NCBI GenBank assembly: GCA_964582225.1
Contig: CAZORA010000013.1
Location: 1 to 64,000, forward strand
Reading direction: 5' to 3'
DNA length: 64,000 bases
Source: Dokdonella_A sp964582225
GTDB taxonomy: Bacteria > Pseudomonadota > Gammaproteobacteria > Xanthomonadales > Rhodanobacteraceae
Both the position numbers and the translations under genes were made by a program. The notes below the pieces were generated by a model that made no database searches, was not told the DNA's origin, and saw only the letters and a list, made by a program, of their open reading frames with translations. Below, piece after piece: positions 1-8,323 of this stretch (position 1 is its first letter; each line of letters begins with the position of its first letter).

Positions 1-218
1 CCCGTCCGCAGCCGGGTCGAGCGGGCGCCGCGCGGCCGCCGCCGGCGCGCCCGGCTGCCGCCACGCAAGCGGCGACGCAGCAGTCCGCGGCGGCTCGCCA
101 AGGCGCCGCGGCCAGCGATCTGGCTCAGCGCATCGAGGAGCGCCGTCGCCAGATGCGCGAAGAAGCAGACAAGATGCGGCGCGACAAAGAGCGCCAGCCC
201 GATTCCAACCGAAATTGA
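1..218 (+). CDS. C-terminal end of a type II secretion cluster protein, possibly GspN/XpsN (partial)
   Basis: An open frame enters from the left edge and stops at TGA 216-218. About 71 residues are visible. The first part is rich in Ala, Pro, Gln and Arg, and the end is a charged helix-like tail (RIEERRRQMREEADKMRRDK). The stop overlaps the ATG of the secretin gene (TGATG), so the two are translationally coupled. In the Xanthomonas xps cluster the gene directly before the secretin xpsD is xpsN, and a Pro/Ala linker followed by a charged tail is compatible with an inner-membrane GspC/GspN-like subunit. That identity is inferred from context only, because no diagnostic domain lies inside the window. 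Confidence 0.5.
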   Translation, partial: RPQPGRAGAARPPPARPAAATQAATQQSAAARQGAAASDLAQRIEERRRQMREEADKMRRDKERQPDSNRN

Positions 219-2602
219 TGGAGCACCATCCCGTGCGATCGAAGCCTCGGCCCCACGCCGGACCCGTCATGAACACTCTGCTTGCGGCCGGCATCGTGCT
301 GCTCGCAGGTTGCGCCACGCCGGCAACGCGCCCGCAGGCGCCGGCTCAAGGCGGCGTGCTGACTGCTGAAACCATCCTCAAGCCGGCGACCCCGCTCGCC
401 GGCGCGGACGCATCTGGAATCACCATGTCGGATGTCGTCAGCACCGACGGCCCGCCGCCCAAGCCCGAGCTCTCGGTCGGCACCGGACAGTTCTTCGAGG
501 CCCAGCCGCCGCGCAAGCCGGTCAGCGGCGAGGGGCAGGTCACCTTCAATTTCGAAAACCAGCCGATCCAGGCGGTGGTGAAGGCGATTCTTGGCGACAT
601 GCTGCAGGAGAACTACACCATCGCGCCGAACGTCAACGGCAACGTCACCTATTCGACCGCAAGGCCGATCCGGCGCGAAGACGCGATGCCGATCCTCGAG
701 ATGCTGCTGTCGTGGACCGGCAACGCACTGATCAACGAGGGCGGACGCTTCACCGTGCTGCCAACCAGGGAAGCGATTCCGGGCAAGCTGACCCCCGAGC
801 TCGGCGCTTCGCAACAGCCGGGCTATGCGCTGCGCATCTTCCCACTGACCTACGTGTCGCCGAGCCAGATGGCGACCCTGCTCAAGCCCTACGCCAAGCC
901 CGACGCCTTCATCAGCGTCGACCCGGCGCGCAGCTTGATGGTGATGGCGGGAACGCCGTCCGAGCTCGCCAACTACGAGCGCACCATCAATACCTTCGAC
1001 GTCGACTGGCTGAAGGGCATGTCGATTGGCGTATTTGCCCTGCAGCACGTCGAGACCAGCAAGCTGATGCCCGACTTGCTCAAGATTTTCGGTAGCGAAG
1101 GCGAGTCTCCGCTGGCCGGGATGTTCCGCTTCATGCCGATCGAGCAGACCAACTCGATCATCGTCATCACGCCGCGCAAGGAATACCTCGCGCAAGCCCA
1201 GGAGTGGCTGTATCGGCTCGATCGCGGAGGGGTGGAGAACGCCACCCGGCTCTACATCTACAACGTCAAGAATCTGAAGGCGCCCGATCTCGCCGACTAC
1301 CTGAGCGAGATCTTTCTCGGCACCACCAGCGTGCGCCGCAGCACGACTTCGGGCTCGGTAGGCCCTGGGCTGCGCTCGACCACGCTCGGAAGCCGCGGCG
1401 GGCGCGGCGGGCGCGGCATGAACACTGGCTCGATGGCCTACGGCAGCTCGCTGCGCCAACAATCGATGGATGAGAAACAGGCCGCGGCCCCGGCCGAGGC
1501 CGCGGCCGCGCGGCCCGCCCGGTCCGCCTCGACCGGCGGTGCCGGCGGCTCACGCGACACCGAGATCCGCATTTCCGCGATCGAGGAAAACAATCAGCTG
1601 ATGATCCAGGCGACGCCGATCGAGTGGGACCGCATCGAATCGGCGATCAGTCGTCTGGACGTCGTACCGCTGCAGGTGCAGATCGAAGCGCGCATTCTCG
1701 AGGTCACCATGCGCGGCGAGCTGCAGTTCGGGGTGCAGTGGTATCTGGGCGGCCTGATCGGCACGGCCGAGAATTCGGTTGGCAACGGCACCGTCTACGG
1801 ACCCGAGTTCGGCCCCAACCCGCAGAATCGCCACCGTTCACAGATTGGCGCGACGGGCAAGATCAGTCCCTATGGCGGCGGATTCTTCTGGTCCTTCCTG
1901 AACAAGAACTTCGAAGTGGCAATCAACGCGCTGGAAACCAGCGGCATCGCCAAATCCCTGGCGTCCCCTTCGCTTCTGGTGCTCAACAACCAGCAGGCGC
2001 AGATCAACGTTGGCACGCAGATCCCGGTCGTCCAGACGTACATGACCGGCATTGGCGGAATCGGCAACCAGGGCTTCGGCAGCGTGCAGTACCTCAACAC
2101 CGGCGTTACGCTGGACGTGCGCCCGCGGGTCAATCCGGGCGGGCTGGTCTACCTCGAGATCACTCAGGAGGTCAGCAATCCCGGAACGCCCGCCAAACCC
2201 GGGGACAATCCGCCGATCAACCAACGCCAAATCCAGACCCAGGTAGCCGTGCAAAGTGGCGAAACCCTGCTGCTCGGGGGGCTGATTCAGGACAATCGGC
2301 GTAACAACGACAGCGGCGTACCGTTCCTCGGTCGCGTGCCCGTGCTGCGCAACCTGTTCGGCAGCACTTCGGAATCCAAGGATCGCACCGAGCTGATCGT
2401 GCTGATTACCCCGCGCGTCATCGCCAGCGTCGACGAAGGGCGCCAGGCCACCCTCGACTACAGCCGGCAGTTCGAATCGTTGACCCCGCTGCACGCCGCG
2501 GACCTTCCGGCGCCGGTCGCGCCGGCTGCGCGGCAGCCTGCCGCGCAGCCGCAAACCGCACCCAAGCCCGTGGAGCAACAGGAGAAGCCTTCCAATGACT
2601 AG
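218..2602 (+). CDS. gspD: Type II secretion outer-membrane secretin GspD (XpsD-like lipoprotein)
   Basis: This is the secretin that forms the outer-membrane gate of a type II secretion system. From ATG 218 it is 794 aa. The start overlaps the upstream stop (TGATG). A later ATG at 269 would leave a signal peptide with no basic residue, so 218 is preferred because it gives an n-region with Arg/Lys. The signal peptide ends in a lipobox (LLAGC), so the mature protein should be a lipoprotein, as described for Xanthomonas XpsD (about 760 aa). Several N-type repeats follow, then a Gly/Arg/Ser/Ala-rich insertion (roughly residues 370-445), then the conserved secretin core (VPLQVQIEARILEV; later SGETLLLGGLIQDN, FLGRVPVLRNLFG, ELIVLITPRVI). 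The C-terminus is Pro/Gln/Ala rich. MSHA MshL and PilQ are alternatives, but no pilus genes follow it. Confidence 0.88.
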   Translation: MEHHPVRSKPRPHAGPVMNTLLAAGIVLLAGCATPATRPQAPAQGGVLTAETILKPATPLAGADASGITMSDVVSTDGPPPKPELSVGTGQFFEAQPPRKPVSGEGQVTFNFENQPIQAVVKAILGDMLQENYTIAPNVNGNVTYSTARPIRREDAMPILEMLLSWTGNALINEGGRFTVLPTREAIPGKLTPELGASQQPGYALRIFPLTYVSPSQMATLLKPYAKPDAFISVDPARSLMVMAGTPSELANYERTINTFDVDWLKGMSIGVFALQHVETSKLMPDLLKIFGSEGESPLAGMFRFMPIEQTNSIIVITPRKEYLAQAQEWLYRLDRGGVENATRLYIYNVKNLKAPDLADYLSEIFLGTTSVRRSTTSGSVGPGLRSTTLGSRGGRGGRGMNTGSMAYGSSLRQQSMDEKQAAAPAEAAAARPARSASTGGAGGSRDTEIRISAIEENNQLMIQATPIEWDRIESAISRLDVVPLQVQIEARILEVTMRGELQFGVQWYLGGLIGTAENSVGNGTVYGPEFGPNPQNRHRSQIGATGKISPYGGGFFWSFLNKNFEVAINALETSGIAKSLASPSLLVLNNQQAQINVGTQIPVVQTYMTGIGGIGNQGFGSVQYLNTGVTLDVRPRVNPGGLVYLEITQEVSNPGTPAKPGDNPPINQRQIQTQVAVQSGETLLLGGLIQDNRRNNDSGVPFLGRVPVLRNLFGSTSESKDRTELIVLITPRVIASVDEGRQATLDYSRQFESLTPLHAADLPAPVAPAARQPAAQPQTAPKPVEQQEKPSND

Positions 2603-3008
2603 TGGACCCGTCAAGGTCGTGGCCATCTATATGGCCATCGGTTTGCTTGCAGCACTGCCGGGCTGCGGCGGCCAGGCCAGCCCCGACAACGTCGATCGGA
2701 GAGCCGTCGAGCGCTGGAACTACCTGATCGAACACAAGGCGGAGCGCGCCTGGGACTATCTGACACCAGGCGCTCGCTCCATCCAGTCGCGCGAAGACTA
2801 CGCCGCCACGATGAACAACCGGCCGATTCAGTGGAAGGCCGTCAAATTCGTGAGCAAGGATTGCGAAGCGGATCGCTGCAAGGTCAAGCTGGAGGTGTCC
2901 TACTCGCTGCCGATGCCGGCCATGCGCGCCGGCGGGCTTTCCAGTATGCGCACTCAGTCCGAAACCTGGCTGTTGCTTGACGGTGCGTGGTATTTCCTGC
3001 CCAAGTGA
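2595..3008 (+). CDS. Small predicted lipoprotein downstream of the secretin
   Basis: A 137 aa protein starting at ATG 2595, 8 bases inside the end of gspD, with a good ribosome binding site (AGGAGA) about 10 bases upstream. The N-terminus is a signal peptide ending in a lipobox-like LPGC, so it is probably a lipoprotein. The body has the alternating hydrophobic and charged pattern of a small alpha+beta domain (WNYLIEHKAERAWDYL and a WLLLDGAWYF ending), which resembles the NTF2/DUF4864-type fold of many small periplasmic proteins. I do not recognise the family. The overlap with gspD implies co-expression with the secretion system; a role as an accessory or pilotin-like factor is only a guess. 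Confidence 0.8.
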   Translation: MTSGPVKVVAIYMAIGLLAALPGCGGQASPDNVDRRAVERWNYLIEHKAERAWDYLTPGARSIQSREDYAATMNNRPIQWKAVKFVSKDCEADRCKVKLEVSYSLPMPAMRAGGLSSMRTQSETWLLLDGAWYFLPK

Positions 3009-3099
3009 TTGATCCTGCAGCATGATGTTGGTCTGCCCGGCGGGGATTGCGTCGATCTTTCCTTTGCCTTAACATGACCGCGCTGTTGCCTGACCCTGC

Positions 3100-3115
3100 C
3101 CAGCCTTCGGGCTGG
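3100..3115 (+). terminator. TTCG-tetraloop hairpin between the secretion operon and the next gene
   Basis: CCAGCC-TTCG-GGCTGG forms a perfect 6 bp stem closed by a very stable C(UUCG)G tetraloop. A second small hairpin (CCTGC-GAA-GCAGG) follows at 3121-3133. There is no clear U-tract, so it may be a weak terminator, an RNA-processing barrier or part of the leader of the gene starting at 3180. Confidence 0.35.
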
Positions 3116-3179
3116 CGTTCCTGCGAAGCAGGGCGGCGGTAAAGCAAAAGCCCTGTGGTTCAAACTTAGGAGTGCTGCA

Positions 3180-4691
3180 ATGAAGAAGAACAGCTTGACG
3201 ACGGCCGTCGTCGCCGGTATCGCCGGCGTCGCTGGCTTCGCCGGCTTGGCCAATGCCGTCGACCTCAACGCCGATGGTCTGGGTCAGGTTCTGATTTACC
3301 CGTATTACACGGTCAACAAGGATCAGGACACCCTGATCTCGGTGGTCAACACCTCGGACATCGGCAAGGCCGTCAAGGTGCGTTTCCTTGAAGGCAAGAA
3401 CAGCCGTGAAGTGCTCGACTTCAACCTGTATCTGTCCGCTTATGACGTCTGGACGGCCGCGATCAACGTCATTGACGGGGCCGACCCAGCAAGCGGCGGC
3501 CAGATGTTCACGACCGACAACAGCTGCATCGACACGCTCTCGGCGAACCCGCAGAAGTTCTCCACGCGTGGCTATGACGGCACGCTTGCCGGCGTTCCGT
3601 ACGACAACGGCGGTAAGGGAGCGGATCGTACCCGTGAGGGCTACGTCGAGATGATCTCGATGGGCGACATCATTCCGGGTTCCGACTTGGACGACTCGAT
3701 CACGCACGTTCAGACGGGCAATGCGAACGAGGGCGTTCCTGCCGGGGCTCTGCCGGGCAATACTCGCAAGTGCGATTGGCCGGTGGGTGATGACCTGGCC
3801 GCTCCGCTTGATCTTGATCCGCCCACGGGGGGGCTGTTCGGCTCCGCCGCGATCGCCAACGTGGGCCAGGGCACGTACTTCTCGTACAACGCTGACGCCG
3901 TTGACGGCTTCACCGAGTCGGTCCTGTACAGCGGCTCGGCCGCTCTGACCCCGACGCTGCAGGACGCCAACACGCCGAGCATCGCCGCCACCGGCATCGC
4001 GCGTGCGTTCGTGTTCATGCAGAACGGCGCGCTGCTGACGGCCGATTATGCTCGCGGTGAGGACGCGGTCAGCGCCGTGTTCATGGCCGAGGAAGTCTAC
4101 AACGAGTATAACATCGAGGCCGGCATCGGTGCGGCGAGCGATTGGGTCGTGACCTTCCCGACCAAGCGCTTCTATGTGGACAAGGGCCTGTATCCGTCGG
4201 CGATCACCAGCCCGTTCGCGGAAGCATTCGACGCGAAGTCCAATGTCGAACTCAGCCTCGACACCTGGGATCGTGAAGAACTCGGCAGCACAGGGCCGTC
4301 GGCACCTCGCTGCCCGTCGCCGCCGGATGACAGCTGCTTCCTCGTGGCGCCGTTCCTGCCGTGGGAAGTGAACGTCATCACTTTCCTGTCCGAAACGCCG
4401 ACCGAGTCCGCAGTGTTTGGCTCGTCGCTGTACAAGTCGGTCAACCCGGTCGGCTTCAACGGCTGGGGCCGGATGAACCTCGGCTTCGGTGACGCGGGTG
4501 CACACGTGCTCGCAGGCGGCGTGACGCCGTCGGGTGCGGCGGTGAGCATCACGGGCCTGCCGACGACTGGCTTCTACGCGATGAACGTCATCAACGCCAA
4601 CGTGACGCCGGGCACGCTTGCAAACTACAGTGGCGTTTGGCGCCACCGCGGCATGCGCAGCTGCAGCGGAGCGGATCTCGCCTGTTCGTAA
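3180..4691 (+). CDS. Exported protein of unknown function (503 aa)
   Basis: The protein starts with a clear Sec signal peptide (MKKNSLTT..., cleavage probably after ANA) and has a good ribosome binding site (AGGAG, about 8 bases upstream). The mature N-terminus (DLNADGLGQVLIYPYYTVN) and the following beta-rich sequence look like a cell-surface or outer-membrane-associated protein I have seen as a hypothetical in xanthomonads and relatives, but I cannot assign a function. There are Cys pairs but no recognisable catalytic motif. The gene stands alone and is followed by a very strong terminator (4719-4750). Its codon choice looks more uniform than its neighbours', which hints at high expression. 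It could be a substrate of the secretion system encoded upstream, but nothing in the sequence proves it. Confidence 0.85.
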   Translation: MKKNSLTTAVVAGIAGVAGFAGLANAVDLNADGLGQVLIYPYYTVNKDQDTLISVVNTSDIGKAVKVRFLEGKNSREVLDFNLYLSAYDVWTAAINVIDGADPASGGQMFTTDNSCIDTLSANPQKFSTRGYDGTLAGVPYDNGGKGADRTREGYVEMISMGDIIPGSDLDDSITHVQTGNANEGVPAGALPGNTRKCDWPVGDDLAAPLDLDPPTGGLFGSAAIANVGQGTYFSYNADAVDGFTESVLYSGSAALTPTLQDANTPSIAATGIARAFVFMQNGALLTADYARGEDAVSAVFMAEEVYNEYNIEAGIGAASDWVVTFPTKRFYVDKGLYPSAITSPFAEAFDAKSNVELSLDTWDREELGSTGPSAPRCPSPPDDSCFLVAPFLPWEVNVITFLSETPTESAVFGSSLYKSVNPVGFNGWGRMNLGFGDAGAHVLAGGVTPSGAAVSITGLPTTGFYAMNVINANVTPGTLANYSGVWRHRGMRSCSGADLACS

Positions 4692-4718
4692 GCGTTGATC
4701 GACAGCAACCCGTGGACG

Positions 4719-4750
4719 AGAGAGGGGAGGGCAACCTCCCCTCTCTTTAT
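4719..4750 (+). terminator. Strong intrinsic terminator with GCAA tetraloop
   Basis: A perfect 12 bp stem (AGAGAGGGGAGG / CCTCCCCTCTCT) is closed by a GNRA-type GCAA loop and followed by TTAT. It lies 28 bases after the stop of the exported protein gene at 3180-4691 and is by far the clearest intrinsic terminator in the window. Confidence 0.88.
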
Positions 4751-4831
4751 GTGTGTGCAGCACGCCTCAGTCGTGGCACCGGATGCGGCCATTTCATGCC
4801 TTGGTTGCTGCTTTCGTCGCGCACGACCGTC

Positions 4832-4862
4832 TCGAATCAGAGCCTTGATTCACGGATATAAT
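4832..4862 (+). promoter_or_regulatory. Candidate sigma-70 promoter for the gene at 4976
   Basis: A perfect -10 hexamer TATAAT sits at 4857-4862 in a locally AT-rich patch. The best -35 at normal spacing is poor (TCGAAT, 4832-4837). The 5' leader would be about 105 bases. The -10 box is seen directly; the promoter role is inferred. Confidence 0.35.
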
Positions 4863-4975
4863 CTGCGCGGCGTAGCATGTAGCCTCCGTCAGGTGTCGGA
4901 TGGGTGTTCACTCGCCTGTCATGTAGACTCTGCTACAAGCACGCGCATCTCCTGCCCTTCCCGGTGCTGATCTTC

Positions 4976-6472
4976 ATGAATATCCGCCTCCTGCTGATCG
5001 CCTTTCTATCGTGCCTGGCGGTCTCCGCCAGTGCCAGCGCGGCAGAGCAGCCTGCGGGTACCATCACCCTCGAGCTGCGCGACCCTGCGCTCGGGGTCTG
5101 CAACGCCAACGTCTACGATCCACGAGGTTACGTGACCGAGGATGCAGCGGCCGGCAACTTGACTGGCCACGATGTGGTCCTCGAATCCCTTCCGGGACAG
5201 GCGGACAGCTGCAAGGTTGGGCTGGTGCCCGAGCCGACGGACGAGGATTACGATGTCGACCTCCAGCTCGCCAGTAGCGCGTCTGGTGGCGCTCTCGGCG
5301 CCGTGGTGGTCAACCAGGATTTCTACGTTCGCTATCACGTTGGCAATGACGCCTCCGTTTGCATGCGCGGAGGTTCGTTCGCCGGGAAGCTGGACGGCTG
5401 GGTGCTGGGTTCCTACGCTTGCGGCAACGGAGCCTCAGCCTGCACTCCCGGATGGAGCGCATATCAGAAGGTCACGCCGCGCGCGGCGGGCAATTTCAGC
5501 TTCAGCATCCTCTGCTCCAATGCCACCGGTCCCAAGAGCCTCGCACCCGTGGCGGTGACTCAGCCTGCTGCCCCGGCCAATATCGAACTGCAGGGAATCC
5601 CCTCGAGCGCGCAGCCTGGCACGAGCTTCAATGTGTCATGGGCTGCCGTAGCCGGCGCCAGCAAGTGCGACGGAACCGGGACCATCAACAGCACCCCGGC
5701 GACCCTCGGCCCCTGGACCACGGCGACGACCGTCACCTCGCCGCGCAAGGTCAATGTTCCGGCCAGTGCCGTCGCCGGTCAGCAGCTCAGGCTGACGCTC
5801 GAGTGCAAGGATGCGGCCGGCGTGGTCCTTGCCAGCGGCACCGCGGGCCCGATCAGCATCGGTGCTGCAACGGCCTGTCCGGCCACCATCGCATCGCCGA
5901 ACCCCGCCCAAGCCAACCGCACCTTGAGTTTGATCGCTCGGTCCGACGTGACCTATGGCGTCTACGCGGGCACGCGAACCAACGTCAACCTGCTCGAGTG
6001 GAACGACGTCTGGGGTCACGCGAGTCACACGGATAGCGGAACCTCGTGGCCGGGGCCGATCGGGTCCAACCCGGTGATCAAGGGTTTCCAACGCAACAGC
6101 TATATGGGCGTGCACTTCAAGACCTCCGCGACCGGGCTCGTTCCGGGCTCCTTCACGAACCAGAACTATGTGGGTTCCGCCAATCTCGTCATGGCGATCA
6201 GTTCCGTTTGCGGGGACTTCACGGAACATCTGCCGAGTCCGGGCTGCCTGAAGGAAAGCCAATACGGCGGAGGGCCCTGGAGTGGAACGCCGGCTTCCGA
6301 TACCAAGATGGTGAGCTACAAGTTCACCGATACCAACCCGACCGGGTACTGCAATCTGCAGCCCAGTACCGATTACTATGTAAACATCTACATGGCTGAT
6401 CCGAATCAGGTCGTTTCCGGGAAGTGTCCGCAAGGCAGCCCCACCTGCCCGATCAGTGCGCAACGGCGCTAG
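4976..6472 (+). CDS. Exported protein with an Ig-like segment, function unknown
   Basis: From ATG 4976 the protein is 498 aa and begins with a typical signal peptide (MNIRLLLIAFLSCLAVSASA, cleavage after ASA/SAA). An upstream in-frame ATG at 4904 would put 24 unrelated residues before that signal, so it is rejected. The mature protein is rich in Gly, Ser, Thr and Cys (at least a dozen cysteines, likely disulfides). A segment around residues 200-290 looks like an Ig/fibronectin-type beta-sandwich (FNVSWAAVAGASKCDGTG, LRLTLECKDAAG). No catalytic motif is seen. It is monocistronic, after a strong terminator and before a 360 bp gap. It is probably a secreted or surface protein, and I cannot name the family. 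Confidence 0.78.
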   Translation: MNIRLLLIAFLSCLAVSASASAAEQPAGTITLELRDPALGVCNANVYDPRGYVTEDAAAGNLTGHDVVLESLPGQADSCKVGLVPEPTDEDYDVDLQLASSASGGALGAVVVNQDFYVRYHVGNDASVCMRGGSFAGKLDGWVLGSYACGNGASACTPGWSAYQKVTPRAAGNFSFSILCSNATGPKSLAPVAVTQPAAPANIELQGIPSSAQPGTSFNVSWAAVAGASKCDGTGTINSTPATLGPWTTATTVTSPRKVNVPASAVAGQQLRLTLECKDAAGVVLASGTAGPISIGAATACPATIASPNPAQANRTLSLIARSDVTYGVYAGTRTNVNLLEWNDVWGHASHTDSGTSWPGPIGSNPVIKGFQRNSYMGVHFKTSATGLVPGSFTNQNYVGSANLVMAISSVCGDFTEHLPSPGCLKESQYGGGPWSGTPASDTKMVSYKFTDTNPTGYCNLQPSTDYYVNIYMADPNQVVSGKCPQGSPTCPISAQRR

Positions 6473-6834
6473 GGCCTGTGGAGCACGTCGGCGTTTGCGC
6501 GGACTGATCCGCGCCAACGCCAGTCTGCGGGACGGCGGCAGCGCTGCCGCGTGGCGCGCGACAGAACCGCGTGGCGCGCGTCGCCGGCAGGCTCGGCGAT
6601 GTCGTGCGGACTCATCGAGCCAGCGCGCTGCGCGAGGGAGTGTAAGGTTCCTGCTCGGGCGCACGGCCTGCAGCGGCGTCAACCAACGCGGAGCGTCGTG
6701 GGCGCCCATCGATTCCGCGCAGCGGGGGACTTTCCACCTCGTCACGGGGCAGCTCCGGTCCTCGAAGCCGAATCGATCCGTGCCCGCCGAACCGCAAGAT
6801 ACCGCTTGATCGCATCATTGTGAGGATTGAAGTT
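6473..6834. other. Gene-less stretch before the prolyl isomerase gene
   Basis: No convincing coding frame lies in these 362 bases. The only structure I see is a 14-base direct repeat (CCGCGTGGCGCGCG at 6547-6560 and 6567-6580, 20 bp apart). No clear promoter or terminator can be picked out. Confidence 0.5.
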
Positions 6835-7797
6835 GTGACATTCACCCGTTGCGTTTCTCTGTGTGTTTGGGCCATGTTCGCCCTGCTGCTGGCGTCTCTC
6901 GCAATCGCCGCCGATCCCGTTGCCTCGCCTTCCGTGGTTCTCGCAACGCAGGGTGGAGCACGCGTCAGCCTCGATGATATCGACGCGTTTGCGGCCACGA
7001 TCCCCGAGGAGCAGCGCGCGGGTTATTTCAATAGCCCGTCACGCATCGAAACCCTGGTCAGCGGCCTGCTCCTGCAAAAGCAGCTCGCCGCCGAAGCCCG
7101 TGAGCTGGGGCTGAGTGCGGATCCGACGGTGAAGCGCCAGCTCGAGCAGGCCGAAGATGCCGCGCTTGGCAAGGCGAGGATGATGAACTTCCGGCAAACC
7201 CTGAAGGTTCCCGACTTGACGCAACGCGCACGCGAGGAATACATCGCCAATCGAGAGAAATATACGCAGCCGGAGTCGGTGCGCGTGAAGCATGTCCTCA
7301 TCGGCTTCGAGGGCAGGGACAAGCCCGCCGCGATAGCGCTCGCCGAACGGGTGCGCGGCGAAGCGGTTGCGCACCCCGCGAGCTTCGATCAACTCATCAA
7401 GGATTATTCCGACGACCCGAGAAAGCTTTCGAACCACGGGGTCGTGGAAGGCGCGCAGGATCCGGCCCGGCATCCGAGCGCCTGGGTGGAGGCCGTCGCG
7501 AACCTGAAGGTGCCCGGTGCGGTGTCGCAACCGATCGAAACGAAGCAGGGATTGGAGATCGTCCAGCTCGTCGAGCGAACGCCTTCGGCCGTCATTCCGT
7601 TCGATGACGTGAAGAGGCAGATCATCGCGAAGCTGTCCAGCGGCTTCGTGACGACGGAGGTGCAGAACCACACCGACGAACTTCGCAATCGCCCGCTCGA
7701 TGTCAACGCCGAATTGCTGAAGACTCTGCGCTCTCGCTACGGCAGCGACGACTCCGAGGCCAGCGGGCGGAACCTTTCGGCCGGCGAGGCGAACTAG
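6835..7797 (+). CDS. Periplasmic parvulin-type peptidyl-prolyl cis-trans isomerase (SurA/PpiC-like)
   Basis: A 320 aa protein from GTG 6835, chosen because GAGG lies 9-10 bases upstream and because it yields a clean signal peptide (cleavage near AIA-ADP). An in-frame GTG at 6820 would add five residues. Residues about 45-140 are the helical SurA_N-like region. The segment beginning VRVKHVLIGFEG and running through FDQLIKDYSDDPRK...GVVEGA to QPIETKQGLEIVQLVER is a PpiC rotamase domain. It probably assists folding of outer-membrane or secreted proteins. The TAG stop at 7795-7797 overlaps the first bases of a 132 bp palindromic repeat. It lies outside the usual lptD-surA-pdxA context, so it is not surA itself. 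Confidence 0.85.
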   Translation: MTFTRCVSLCVWAMFALLLASLAIAADPVASPSVVLATQGGARVSLDDIDAFAATIPEEQRAGYFNSPSRIETLVSGLLLQKQLAAEARELGLSADPTVKRQLEQAEDAALGKARMMNFRQTLKVPDLTQRAREEYIANREKYTQPESVRVKHVLIGFEGRDKPAAIALAERVRGEAVAHPASFDQLIKDYSDDPRKLSNHGVVEGAQDPARHPSAWVEAVANLKVPGAVSQPIETKQGLEIVQLVERTPSAVIPFDDVKRQIIAKLSSGFVTTEVQNHTDELRNRPLDVNAELLKTLRSRYGSDDSEASGRNLSAGEAN

Positions 7798-7927
7798 GGA
7801 ATGTCTGAACAAGCCCGTCATGCCGGCGAAGGCGGGCATCCAGCGACTTCAAGCCATTGAAATCAAAGGCACTGGACTCCCGCCTTCGCGGGAGTGACGA
7901 GCGTGTCGACTTGTTCAGATACTCCCT
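7796..7927 (+). repeat. Interspersed 132 bp palindromic repeat, copy A
   Basis: The element has 18-base terminal inverted repeats (AGGGAATGTCTGAACAAG, and AGGGAGTATCTGAACAAG on the other strand; 16/18 match). Each half contains a GC-rich hairpin (GCGAAGGCGGG / CCCGCCTTCGC type). A 36-base spacer (7840-7875) separates the halves. The left end coincides with the stop codon of the isomerase gene. The architecture of two hairpins with TIRs and no coding capacity matches REP doublets/BIMEs or a very short MITE. Copies B (13942), C (16256) and D (38045) are in this window. Confidence 0.9.
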
Positions 7928-8323
7928 GGACTATCGAGCGGCCCGCGCTGCTGCGCGCCCCTGCAGGACGCTTCAGCGGCTGATCGGACTGACCGGAAAG
8001 CAGAGGTGAAACCGCCAACGTGGTTTGCCTTTTCGCTGTCGTTTGGCCGCCAGCGTCGGGATCGCCAGACCAATCGCTAAGAATCTTTCCTCGTGCGGGC
8101 AAGCTGCCGCTTCCGGCTCCCTACCGCCGCCAGGTTCATGGCACGATTGGCCATTGCGAGCGCGGACCGTTGAAGCGGTAGCAGCAGCTCGCGTTGCATA
8201 CTTGTTGCATCGTGCGACCAGCTCGGGCACCACATCCTGTCGGCTGGGGCCTGTGCACCGCGCCGGGACCGCGCCCCGGGCCAGGGCAGCGCGCCAACCG
8301 GCAAAGAAGGCAGCATCCGCTCA
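7928..8323. other. Gene-less stretch upstream of the polysaccharide export operon
   Basis: There is no credible coding frame in these 396 bases. A direct repeat GTTGCAT (8193-8199 and 8204-8210, 11 bp centre to centre, about one helical turn) could be a protein-binding site upstream of the wzm operon. A GC-rich hairpin-prone tract follows at about 8245-8290. The promoter of the operon must lie here or in the repeat, but I cannot place it. Confidence 0.4.

Noticed and set aside
218..2602. The secretin considered as MshL of an MSHA pilus or PilQ
   Set aside because: No msh or pil biogenesis genes follow. The lipobox, the Pro/Ala-rich preceding gene end and the overall layout fit XpsD-type GspD better.
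4695..4975. Short open frames between the terminator and the gene at 4976
   Set aside because: They have no ribosome binding site and no protein-like pattern, and they overlap the terminator and candidate promoter.
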